Source of the DNA: Candidatus Physcousia equi
GTDB lineage: Bacteria; Bacteroidota; Bacteroidia; Bacteroidales; Bacteroidaceae
Direction: 5' to 3'
NCBI GenBank assembly: GCA_018065005.1
Contig: JAGHUD010000027.1
Location: forward strand, 1-46,794
DNA length: 46,794 bases
Part shown: positions 32,998 to 42,300 of the stretch, one piece after another
How positions within the stretch are numbered: the stretch's first letter is position 1
How the letters are laid out: each line of letters starts with the position of its first letter
Program-made: the position numbers and the translations under genes
The notes under the pieces: model-generated
Database searches by the model: none
The model's input: only the letters and a program-made list of their open reading frames with translations
What the model was told of the DNA's origin: nothing

Positions 32998-34563
32998 ATG
33001 AACTTCAGCATCATCTTTGTCGCCCTATGCATCGCCTTCATGATATGGGCATTGATAGCCGACCGACTCAAACCAGGACTCATCCTCTTCAGTTGCGTGG
33101 TGCTGATGCTTTGTGCCGGCATCCTCACGCCTAAGGAGTGCCTCGAAGGCTTCTCCAACAAAGGCATGATCACCGTTGCGCTGCTCTTCCTCGTCAGTGA
33201 GGGAGTGCGGCGCAGTGGCGTTCTCGAACAAATGCTCAATCGCCTCCTGCCCAAGGGCGAAACCACCGTCCAGAAGGCCAACATGCGCCTCCTGCCCTGC
33301 GTCTCCCTCGTCTCAGCATTTCTCAACAACACGCCCGTCGTCGTCATCTTCGCACCGATGATACGCAACTGGGCGCGCAAGATGCATCTGCCCAGCACCA
33401 AGTTCCTCATCCCCCTCAGCTATGCCACCATCCTCGGAGGCATCTGCACGCTCATCGGCACCAGCACCAACCTCGTCGTCGACGGTCTCATGCTCGATAG
33501 CGGCATGGAGGGCATCCCCATGTTCGAGATAGGCAAGATAGGCATCATCATTGCCATCGTCGGCTTGAGCTATCTCATCTGCTACAGCCACTACCTCCTG
33601 CCCGACCATCGCGAGGCAGATGCCGAACTGGACGAGAAGAGCAAGGACACAACACGTGTCGAAGTCCTGCTCCGAAGCCGATTCCCCGGACTGGGCAAGA
33701 CCATACGCGGCTTCGACTTCTACCGCCATTACGGAGCCAACGTCATCAGCATACGGCGCAACGGCGAACTCCTCACCGGCGATTGGATGAACCAGCGCAT
33801 GCTCAACCACGACTCGCTCATCCTCGAAACCGACCGTAAGTTCGTCAAAGCCTACCACGACAGTTCCGCTTTCCTCATCTCCAGCTACAACGAAGACGAC
33901 TTCCAGCTGCAGGGCGGCAAGCGCAAGCTCGCAGTCCTCTTGCTCCTCTTCCTGGTGGGCGGTGCCACGATAGGCGAACTTCCCTTCATGAAGCAGTGGG
34001 TGCCCGGTCTGAAGTTCGACATGTTCTTCTTCGCCTGCATCACCACCATCATCATGGCATGGACCGGCATGTTCAACCCCCGCAAGTACACCAAGTTCAT
34101 GTCCTGGGACGTGCTCGTCACCATAGCCTGCGCCTTCTCCATCTCCAAGGGCATGCAGAACTCTGGCTTTGCCGACTACGTCGCTGGCTTCATCATCGAC
34201 GCTGCCGAATCCCTCGGCACCACCAGCGGAGGACCCTACGCCATGATGGCGATCCTCTTCCTCATCACCAACCTCTTCACCGAGATCATCACCAACAACG
34301 CCGCCGCAGCGCTTGCCTTCCCCCTCGCCCTCTCCGTGTCCGACAAGTTGGGCGTCGACCCCATGCCCTTCTTCATGTGCATCTGCGTCGCTGCCTCAGC
34401 AGCCTTCTCCACCCCCATCGGCTATCAGACCAACCTCCTCGTCCAGGGCATCGGCGGCTATAAGTTCACCGACTATGTCAAGGTGGGACTCCCACTCAAC
34501 ATCATCGTCTTCGTCATCTGCGTCTTCGTCATCCCCCTGATATGGCCCATCGTCCCCGTCTGA
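32998..34563 (+). CDS. SLC13-family anion permease, probable sulfate transporter
   Basis: The 521-residue membrane protein has two halves of helices, each with the SLC13/DASS hairpin signature: FLNNTPVVVIFAPM with GTSTNLVVDGLM in the first half, and NLFTEIITNNAAAALAFPLA with STPIGYQTNLLV in the second. Between them, residues about 220-290 form a single soluble TrkA-C-like (RCK_C) domain (TIRGFDFYRHYGANVISIRR); many sulfate-type relatives carry two. Its position directly ahead of cysC-cysD-cysN makes sulfate the likely substrate, imported with sodium or protons; this is inference from context. It starts 9 bases after carB. Confidence 0.88.
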   Translation: MNFSIIFVALCIAFMIWALIADRLKPGLILFSCVVLMLCAGILTPKECLEGFSNKGMITVALLFLVSEGVRRSGVLEQMLNRLLPKGETTVQKANMRLLPCVSLVSAFLNNTPVVVIFAPMIRNWARKMHLPSTKFLIPLSYATILGGICTLIGTSTNLVVDGLMLDSGMEGIPMFEIGKIGIIIAIVGLSYLICYSHYLLPDHREADAELDEKSKDTTRVEVLLRSRFPGLGKTIRGFDFYRHYGANVISIRRNGELLTGDWMNQRMLNHDSLILETDRKFVKAYHDSSAFLISSYNEDDFQLQGGKRKLAVLLLLFLVGGATIGELPFMKQWVPGLKFDMFFFACITTIIMAWTGMFNPRKYTKFMSWDVLVTIACAFSISKGMQNSGFADYVAGFIIDAAESLGTTSGGPYAMMAILFLITNLFTEIITNNAAAALAFPLALSVSDKLGVDPMPFFMCICVAASAAFSTPIGYQTNLLVQGIGGYKFTDYVKVGLPLNIIVFVICVFVIPLIWPIVPV

Positions 34564-34623
34564 CCCCACCCATCCCCCCACGCACATCGCAAACAAATCA
34601 GCCATTCTGAACACCCCCCCCCA

Positions 34624-35211
34624 ATGAATAACATCTATCCCATCTACGACAAGATGATGACCCGAGAGCAAAAGGAAGCACTCCTCCAGCAACGCGGCGT
34701 CCTCGTCTGGTTCACCGGGCTGAGCGGCAGCGGCAAGAGCACCGTGGCGCTTGGCGTCGAGCGCGAGCTCCACAAGCGCGGCATCCTCTGCCGCATCCTC
34801 GACGGCGACAACGTGCGCGCCGGCATCAACAACAACCTCGGATTTTCTGAGGCAGACCGCACCGAGAACATCCGGCGCATCGCCGAGGTAGCCAAACTCT
34901 TTGTGCAGACCGGCATCGTCACCCTCGCATGCTTCGTCAGCCCCACACGCCACATCCGCAACATGGCACGCCACATCGTCGGCGAAGAAGACTTCAAGGA
35001 GGTCTACGTCTCCACACCCCTCGCCGAGTGCGAGCGGCGCGACGTCAAGGGACTCTATGCCCGTGCACGCCGTGGAGAGGTCAAAGACTTCACCGGCATC
35101 TCTGCCCCCTTCGAGCCACCCTTGCAGCCCAACCTCGACATCGACACCGCCCAGCTCTCGCTCGAAGAGAGCGTGAGCCGCGTCGTAGCCCTCATCCTTC
35201 AAAACAAATAG
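34624..35211 (+). CDS. cysC: Adenylylsulfate (APS) kinase
   Basis: The 195-residue kinase has the P-loop GLSGSGKST (residues 32-40) and the APS-binding DGDNVR motif (60-65). [20 protein letters not shown] and the lid segment [20 protein letters not shown] follow. It phosphorylates APS to PAPS, the universal sulfate donor. It precedes cysD by 13 bases. A C-rich run lies just before the start codon, where a purine-rich ribosome-binding site is not evident. Confidence 0.95.
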   Translation: MNNIYPIYDKMMTREQKEALLQQRGVLVWFTGLSGSGKSTVALGVERELHKRGILCRILDGDNVRAGINNNLGFSEADRTENIRRIAEVAKLFVQTGIVTLACFVSPTRHIRNMARHIVGEEDFKEVYVSTPLAECERRDVKGLYARARRGEVKDFTGISAPFEPPLQPNLDIDTAQLSLEESVSRVVALILQNK

Positions 35212-35224
35212 ATACACAGCAAAC

Positions 35225-36130
35225 ATGGAATACAATCTTTCACACCTTCAGGAACTCGAAGCCGAAAGCATCCACATCATACGTGAGGTGGCTGCCGAGT
35301 TTGAGAACCCCGTCATGCTCTACAGCATTGGCAAGGACAGCAGCGTCATGGTGCGCCTCGCCGAGAAAGCCTTTGCACCCGGCAAAGTGCCCTTCCCACT
35401 CATGCACATCGACTCGCGATGGAAGTTCCGCGAGATGATTGAGTTTCGCGACCGCTATGCCAAAGAGTTCGGATGGAACCTCATCGTCGAGAGCAACGAA
35501 GAGGCATTCAAGGCTGGCGTCGGACCCTTCACCCACGGCTCTAAGGTCCACACCGACCTCATGAAGACCAAAGCCCTCCTCGATGCCCTCGCCAAACATA
35601 AGTTCGACGCTGCCTTCGGCGGTGCACGACGCGACGAAGAGAAGAGCAGAGCCAAGGAGCGCATCTTCTCCTTCCGAGACCAGTTTCAGCAGTGGGACCC
35701 CAAAAACCAACGACCCGAACTCTGGGACATCTACAACAGCCGCATCCACAAGGGCGAGAGCATACGCGTCTTCCCACTCAGCAACTGGACCGAACTCGAC
35801 ATCTGGCAGTACATACGACTCGAGAACATACCCATCGTCCCCCTCTACTACGCCAAGGAGCGTCCATGCGTCGACATCGACGGCAACCTCATCATGGCTG
35901 ACGACGAACGACTGCCACAAGAGCTGCGACCCCTCGTCAAGCCGCGCATGGTGCGCTTCCGCACCCTCGGATGCTGGCCACTCACCGGTGCCATCGAGTC
36001 CACTGCCACCACCATCGAGGAGATCGTCGAGGAGATGATGACCACCACCAAGAGCGAACGCACCACCCGCGTCATCGACTTCGATCAGGAGGCGTCCATG
36101 GAGCAGAAGAAGCGCGAAGGATATTTCTAA
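35225..36130 (+). CDS. cysD: Sulfate adenylyltransferase subunit 2
   Basis: The 301-residue protein has the PP-loop SIGKDSS (34-40) that binds [23 protein letters not shown], and [20 protein letters not shown], all signatures of CysD. With the GTPase CysN it adenylylates sulfate to APS. The C-terminus [17 protein letters not shown] matches the family ending. It sits between cysC and cysN on the same strand, 40 bases from the latter. Confidence 0.96.
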   Translation: MEYNLSHLQELEAESIHIIREVAAEFENPVMLYSIGKDSSVMVRLAEKAFAPGKVPFPLMHIDSRWKFREMIEFRDRYAKEFGWNLIVESNEEAFKAGVGPFTHGSKVHTDLMKTKALLDALAKHKFDAAFGGARRDEEKSRAKERIFSFRDQFQQWDPKNQRPELWDIYNSRIHKGESIRVFPLSNWTELDIWQYIRLENIPIVPLYYAKERPCVDIDGNLIMADDERLPQELRPLVKPRMVRFRTLGCWPLTGAIESTATTIEEIVEEMMTTTKSERTTRVIDFDQEASMEQKKREGYF

Positions 36131-36170
36131 CACGACACACACACACACACAATACCTACAACCCCCGATC

Positions 36171-37613
36171 ATGAACAACAACTCAACAAGCTTCAGCATA
36201 CAAGAATACCTCGATGCCGACGAGAAGAAGGACCTCCTCCGACTCCTCACGGCGGGCAGCGTCGACGACGGCAAGTCCACCCTCATCGGCAGACTCCTCT
36301 TCGACTCCAAGAAACTCTACGAAGACCAGCTCACCGCACTCGAGAAAGACTCACGTCGCCTGGGCAACGCCGGAGCAGGCGAGATAGACTACGCCCTGCT
36401 GCTCGACGGCCTCAAGGCGGAGCGCGAAGAGGGCATCACCATCGATGTGGCTTACCGCTACTTCTCCACCAACCAGCGCAAGTTCATCATCGCCGACACG
36501 CCGGGCCACGAAGAGTACACCCGCAACATGATCACGGGTGGCTCCACTGCCAACCTCGCCATCATTCTCGTCGACTGCCGCACCGGCGTCATCACCCAGA
36601 CACGACGCCACACCTATCTCGTCTCACTGCTCGGCATCAAGCACATCGTCCTTGCCGTCAACAAGATGGACCTCGTCGACTTCGACCAGGCTACCTTCCA
36701 GACCATCGCCGACGAATACACCGCCTTGGCACACCGACTCGGCATCGACGACGTCACCTGCTTCCCCCTCTCTGCCAAGGAGGGAGACAACGTGGTCGAG
36801 CGCTCGCAGCGCACCCCGTGGTACGAGGGACCCTCGCTGCTCGAGTTTCTCGAGAGCGTACCCATCCACCGCGACCGCAACATGAGCGACTTCCGCTATC
36901 CCGTGCAGTACGTCCTGCGCCCCAACCTCGACTTCCGCGGCTTCTGCGGCAAGATTGCCAGCGGCGTCATACGCAAGGGCGACGAGGTGGTGGCACTCCC
37001 CTCCATGAAGCACAGCCGCGTCAAGGGCGTACACTCCTACGAGGGAGAGTGCAACGAGGCGTTCTGTCCGCAGTCGGTCACCATCACCCTCGAGGATGAG
37101 ATCGACATCAGCCGAGGCGACATGATCGTCAAAGCCGATGCTCCGATGCCACACATCGGCAGATGCTTCGAGACCATGCTCGTCTGGATGGACGAGCAAC
37201 CCATGGACCGCTCCAAGCAGTTCTTCCTCAAGCACAACACCAACACCACACGAGCCACCATCGACGAGGTGCAGCACCGCATACAGGTCAACACGCTCGA
37301 GCAGCTCACGGGCTGCGACCTCCAGCTCAACGAGATCGCGCAGGTGCGCATCACCACCGCCAAGACGCTCTTCTTCGACCCCTACTGCCACAACCGAGCC
37401 ACCGGTGCCTTCATCCTCATCGACCCCATCACCAACAACACCTCGGCGGTGGGCATGATCGTGCGACCCATCGAGATGGACGACATCAACCAGGCTGCCC
37501 TCCCCACCCTCGACCTCCCTGCGCTCGGCATCAGCCCCGATCACTACGATGCCATCGAGAAGGCTGCTAAGGAACTCTCTCGTCAGGGACTCGAAATCTG
37601 CATCATCAAATAG
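36171..37613 (+). CDS. cysN: Sulfate adenylyltransferase subunit 1 (GTPase)
   Basis: The 480-residue translation-factor-like GTPase has G1 GSVDDGKST (29-37), G3 DTPGH (109-113) and G4 NKMD (164-167), then two beta-barrel domains ([38 protein letters not shown]). GTP hydrolysis drives the otherwise unfavourable sulfate adenylylation by CysD. It is a stand-alone CysN: no APS kinase is fused at its C-terminus, consistent with the separate cysC gene upstream. A sulfotransferase gene begins 43 bases later. Confidence 0.96.
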   Translation: MNNNSTSFSIQEYLDADEKKDLLRLLTAGSVDDGKSTLIGRLLFDSKKLYEDQLTALEKDSRRLGNAGAGEIDYALLLDGLKAEREEGITIDVAYRYFSTNQRKFIIADTPGHEEYTRNMITGGSTANLAIILVDCRTGVITQTRRHTYLVSLLGIKHIVLAVNKMDLVDFDQATFQTIADEYTALAHRLGIDDVTCFPLSAKEGDNVVERSQRTPWYEGPSLLEFLESVPIHRDRNMSDFRYPVQYVLRPNLDFRGFCGKIASGVIRKGDEVVALPSMKHSRVKGVHSYEGECNEAFCPQSVTITLEDEIDISRGDMIVKADAPMPHIGRCFETMLVWMDEQPMDRSKQFFLKHNTNTTRATIDEVQHRIQVNTLEQLTGCDLQLNEIAQVRITTAKTLFFDPYCHNRATGAFILIDPITNNTSAVGMIVRPIEMDDINQAALPTLDLPALGISPDHYDAIEKAAKELSRQGLEICIIK

Positions 37614-37656
37614 ATCCCTGCCCACACAAACACAAACTGCTCTAAACACCATCTTC

Positions 37657-38811
37657 ATGGGACTCATCGAATTTAGCAAACTACCCGTCAACACACTCGT
37701 CGGCGCAGACTGGAAGACCTTCAAAAGCATCACACACGGACAGCTGGTCGTCAAGAAAGGCAAATACCGACTCACCAAGTTCGTCTGCCGACTCCTCAGC
37801 ACCTGTGCTGGCATGCAGCGACGCCGCTATCGCAAGAGGCTTGCCGACAAGCCCCTCGCTGCCGACCCCGTCTTCATCCTCGGCCATTGGCGCAGCGGCA
37901 CCACCTTCGTCCACAACATCTTTGCGCAAGACCCACGATTCGGCTTCACCACCACCTATCAGACGGTCTTCCCGCACTACATCATGGCGATGCAGTGGCT
38001 CTTCAAGCCCATCATGGGATGGCTCATGCCCAGCCACCGCCCCACCGACAACATGGAGCTCGCACCCGACCTGCCACAGGAGGAGGAGTTCGCTCTGCAG
38101 AACACCTGCCCCTACACCTACTACAACTTCTGGTTCTTCCCTCAGCGCATGCAGGACTATTGCGACCGCTACCTCACCATGAAGCGTGCCACCGACGACG
38201 AACTGGCAGACTTCAAGGATAAGTTCATGCAACTCGTCAAAACCAGTCTCTGGAACACTGCCAAACTCTATCGCAAGTCCAAAAATCCCGAAGAACGAAA
38301 CCTCCGCTACGAAGACCTCCGCTATCTCTCCAAAAACCCGCCACACACGGGCAAGGTGAAGACCCTCGTCGAGATGTTCCCCAATGCTAAGTTCATCTAC
38401 CTCATCCGAAACCCCTACACCGTCTTCGAGTCCTCACGGTCCTTCTTCACCAACACCATTGCGCCCCTCCAGCTCCACAGCATCCCCCTCGAAGACATGG
38501 AGCACAACATCCTGCGCAACTACGCCGAACTCTACGATGCCTATCAGAGCCAGAAGCAATACATACCCAAGGGCAACCTCGTCGAGGTGAGATTCGAAGA
38601 CATCGAGCGAGACCCCATGGCTGAGACCGAACGCATCTACCGCGAACTCGGACTGCCCGGATGGGACCGCGCCAGCAAAGCCGTACAAGCCTACGTCGAG
38701 AAGAAGAAGGGCTACAAGAAGAATAAATACGAATACAATGAGCGCACCATCCAACTGGTCAACCAATACTGGATGCGCGCCCTCAAAGACTGGAACTACG
38801 ACCTTCTCTAA
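37657..38811 (+). CDS. PAPS-dependent sulfotransferase
   Basis: The 384-residue protein has the two PAPS-binding signatures of the sulfotransferase family: the 5'-phosphosulfate loop FILGHWRSGTTFVHNIF (GHWRSGTT at 76-83) and the 3'-phosphate loop FIYLIRNPYTVFESSRSFF (Arg251 and Ser259/260). EEEFALQN contributes to the acceptor side. There is no signal peptide. The start is set at MGLIEFSKLP (37657), since the frame upstream lies within cysN. It transfers sulfate from PAPS to an unknown acceptor. The layout permease-cysC-cysD-cysN-sulfotransferase resembles, from memory, the Bacteroides thetaiotaomicron locus that sulfates cholesterol and steroids; a lipid or glycan acceptor is equally possible here. 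Confidence 0.9.
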   Translation: MGLIEFSKLPVNTLVGADWKTFKSITHGQLVVKKGKYRLTKFVCRLLSTCAGMQRRRYRKRLADKPLAADPVFILGHWRSGTTFVHNIFAQDPRFGFTTTYQTVFPHYIMAMQWLFKPIMGWLMPSHRPTDNMELAPDLPQEEEFALQNTCPYTYYNFWFFPQRMQDYCDRYLTMKRATDDELADFKDKFMQLVKTSLWNTAKLYRKSKNPEERNLRYEDLRYLSKNPPHTGKVKTLVEMFPNAKFIYLIRNPYTVFESSRSFFTNTIAPLQLHSIPLEDMEHNILRNYAELYDAYQSQKQYIPKGNLVEVRFEDIERDPMAETERIYRELGLPGWDRASKAVQAYVEKKKGYKKNKYEYNERTIQLVNQYWMRALKDWNYDLL

Positions 38812-38910
38812 ACACCCACCCCCCGAATCGTCCCCCCAGTCCCCCTCGTCCAAAAAAAAATCAGCTGCCTCAAACAGGCATTTCCCCCCATACCGTACAA
38901 CCCACTTCTA

Positions 38911-38998
38911 GTTTCTGCAGCAGAACTTTTCAGTTTCTGCAGCAGAAACTTTTTTTTTCTGCAGCAGAAACTCTCAGTTTCCGTAGCAGAAACTTTTT
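38911..38998. repeat. 22-bp tandem palindromic repeats (array 2)
   Basis: Four units start at 38911, 38933, 38955 and 38977, each close to GTTTCTGCAGCAGAAAC plus TTTTT or CTCTCA. A unit can form a 7-bp hairpin with a 3-base loop followed by T's, so some units could act as terminators for the sulfotransferase transcript. Sequence, period and palindrome match array 1 at 4481. The remainder of the 38812-39301 gap holds only the promoter and leader described next. Confidence 0.9.
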
Positions 38999-39094
38999 TC
39001 CCCCTCCTCTCCCCATTCTACGTCGTCAAACACCCCAAAATGGTGCACTTCCGCGTCAAAACACACATTTTTCATAAAAAATCATAAAAAACAT

Positions 39095-39125
39095 TTGGGA
39101 GATAAAAAAAACATGTGTACATTTG
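39095..39125 (+). promoter_or_regulatory. Bacteroidetes-type promoter for the 2210-residue protein
   Basis: TTG at 39095-39097, 20 bases, then TACATTTG at 39118-39125. It predicts an untranslated leader of about 170 bases before ATG 39302. Confidence 0.8.
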
Positions 39126-39142
39126 CCACGTCCAAAATAGTG

Positions 39143-39248
39143 GGGCGGTATAACGCCCGTGCGCAACACACCAACCGAAAATAAGCATGTTGCGCACCCA
39201 AAACAACATTCGCAGCATTCGCGCACGCGCACTCACATGCGCGTCTGC
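39143..39248 (+). promoter_or_regulatory. Structured 5' leader with three hairpins
   Basis: Three stems lie in series within the predicted leader. GGGCG/CGCCC is at 39143-39158. A perfect 10-bp pair, GTGCGCAACA (39159-39168) with TGTTGCGCAC (39188-39197), follows. ACGCGCA/TGCGCGT at 39225-39244 can extend after one mismatch. No known riboswitch class was recognised and no T-tract follows any stem. Confidence 0.55.
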
Positions 39249-39301
39249 GTGCGTATGTATAATATAAGGTATATTACACTAATCATTATAAACTCTACAT
39301 C

Positions 39302-42300
39302 ATGAAAAAAAATTATTTATTACTTTTTCTACTCTCACTCATAGGGTGGAGTAGCGGTGCATGGGCTATTGACGAAGGTGTGTACCAGTATAAGAATACT
39401 GGCAATCAGCGTGGATCAATGGCTTACTATTCAGATAAGACTCAGTACCCTGTATTAGCCGATGTGACCTTACAAGGTTACACCGGTGCTGAATACACCG
39501 TATCAAGTGCGAACAACCCAGATGTAAACTTGAACTGGTATGTCGTACCCTCAGTTATTTCTGACGGCTACTTCTACATCTTTTCTGTAGCAAACGGTAA
39601 GTTCATTGCACCTAAAACAAAGGGACAATCGTCCAATATTGAGTTCTCCGAATCTCCTTGCCAGTGGCGTATTGTTAAGCGAACGATTAACAGTGTAGAG
39701 TATGACGTGATGACCACACCAGATTGGGGAGCGAATAATGTTTTGGGACTTAGTTTTGCTTGCGGAACAAAATTTACCGCAGAAACTCAGTTGAAGCCTC
39801 AGACTCAAGGCATAACTACCAGTACGGATGGAGGTATCAAGAATAAGCTTGAAAAGCAAGATATTGACATATCCAGCTATTCGCAGATTATTGAGTCAGC
39901 AAAGGCACGAATTGAAGAGATGGAAGCTAAGACGCCCACAGCTGGCAAGTTCTATCGCTTCAAGAGTCTGAATGGTGGCGGTTACATCACTTCTACGCTC
40001 ACGAGCAATAAGGTCATCCTTGCAACCACCCCCACATTATATAATTCGCTGTTCTACTACGATGCCGAAAACCACCTTACTTGCGTCGATAATGCGCAAA
40101 AGATAGCATCAACCACGGCGAATGGTGGTAACATGTCTACTACGGCTGATTATCCCAATAACGTGGCATCCATACAGTTCCATACAAAAGGCGGACAGGA
40201 GGGTTGTGCCATTAGCTTTGGGTATAGCGGATCTCAATACCGATACGTGTATGGTAGACCTAATTGCACTACTGATGCTGGTAATGCAACAAGTGCATCT
40301 AACTTAAGCGATGTTGGATATTTCTGGGATGTAGAGCCGGTGAAGATGGATGAATATACGCTCGTTTTGCCACAAGACTATCAGGATGCCACCATAGAAG
40401 TCTCTGCTGGCAATGGTTTAGTGCTTGGCAACAAGTATTATATCGAACTTGATGTGACGCCCAATCCAGATGTCTTCTCATCGACTGATTTGGATATTAG
40501 TGACGTGGCCGTGAATACGACAGACAAAACGATTACTTTTAGTTTTAGCCAAAAGACTTACTCCTTTATCAAGCTACAGTGCGAGAACGGATTGGGCTAT
40601 ATGAAGGACACGGACCAAGGTACCAACAAATGGATGCGCGTCGATACTGAAGATACAAACAACATCTTCGCATGGGATGGCACCAACCTCTATTCTTATC
40701 GCACAGGTCAAAAGGTAGGATATATTGGTAATGGTTACCTTTCTTGCAACCACGGAACCTCATTCCTCCCTCTTGAACTGATGGATATCAGTGAAGAGAC
40801 CGCAACTGATGCAAACCACAACAGCGATTTCCACTACCTCCTCAAGTATGTTGATGGCAACACCACCTATTGGGCCGGACACACAGCTTCTCTATTTGGA
40901 AGAGGCGCAGGTTTGTACGATAATGTAAAAAGTACTCTTTTACGCACAAACTCCTACCACTTCAAAAAAGTGGACCTCACAGACTATCATCCCTACAGCG
41001 TAAAGATTAACAAGCCTGCAAATGCTGTTAATACACCCTTCATCATGACAGAGCATCAAGTGCTCTACGACGGTAGCGTGTATGCTGCTATTGGCAGTGA
41101 GGATGGTAATGTACAGCCTTCCACCTTTAAGCCCAGCAAGATTGATGGCTATGCTGATGCCACTGTTACTGTTGACAATACGAACAAAACCATTACGGTG
41201 AGCTATACCGCAAGTGAGGAACGCAATAATAAATATGTGGTGCTCGTCGTGGCAGGTCAGTCTAATGCCGTGGGTTATGACGAGTCTGTCGTTACTTGGG
41301 AAGACCTCAACACCGAGCCTGGCAATATTGTTCAACTCGGTTACGTCGGTGACAACAATAAGAAGATTATGCCCTTGGGCCACTGTGCACAAAGCTACCA
41401 GTACACTACAATGTCTGGTTTAGGCAACTTAGAGAGCATTGCAGATCCTACAGGAACGGGTACAAAGGGTATACAGCTTCCACTTGCCGAGTTGATCTAT
41501 AAGAATAAAACTATGGTGCCTGAAGGTTACAAGTTGCTGGTTATTTCTGCCTCTTACGGAGGACATTGCTTCGGCGATGGCAATTGGGGCGTAAATAGTA
41601 GCAATTATACTCAGATGCGTGATCGTGTGAAGTATGTTCTCGATCTCAATGAGCAGAACAAGTATTTGGGATGTGTTTGGATTCAAGGTGAATTTGATGC
41701 ACAAAATGATGCCTATATGAATGCAAACCTCACTGGTTTCCCTCAAATGGTTGAAGCTTATAATAACTACTTTGCTTCATATGCCTCTCGCACTGTCATC
41801 GAAGGTGGTTTTACAAAAGATATATGGTGGAACATGCGATCTACAGCTTGGTGGTCTGGTGAAATAGGTGGCAATAGTGGTTATCAAGCTGCAGATAGAT
41901 CAGAGCGTTTCAACACGATTCTCCAAAAATATCAAGAATGGAATCCTTCTACCTATATCACATTCCCCTCTGATGAATATGACACCAATCAGCATTGGGA
42001 TGGATCGCTCGGCAGTAGACCAAGTTCAAATTGGCCAACCCATTTCGGCAACCATGCTTATCGTGTCAAGATTGCTCCCATCGTGTATGCTGCAATAGCT
42101 CAGAATGGCTATCGAATAGTGATTGATTATCCTGGAAGTGAGGAGACTGCTCCCAAGGCACGATACCACAGTACAGAATACGACAACAACTCTATCATCG
42201 CAGAATCGGACGATCTCGAAAGTATCTATGGCACTTCTGTGACCGGCTATATCTCCACCACCGCTGTCGATGACGAGGCTAAAACCGTGACAATCACCTA

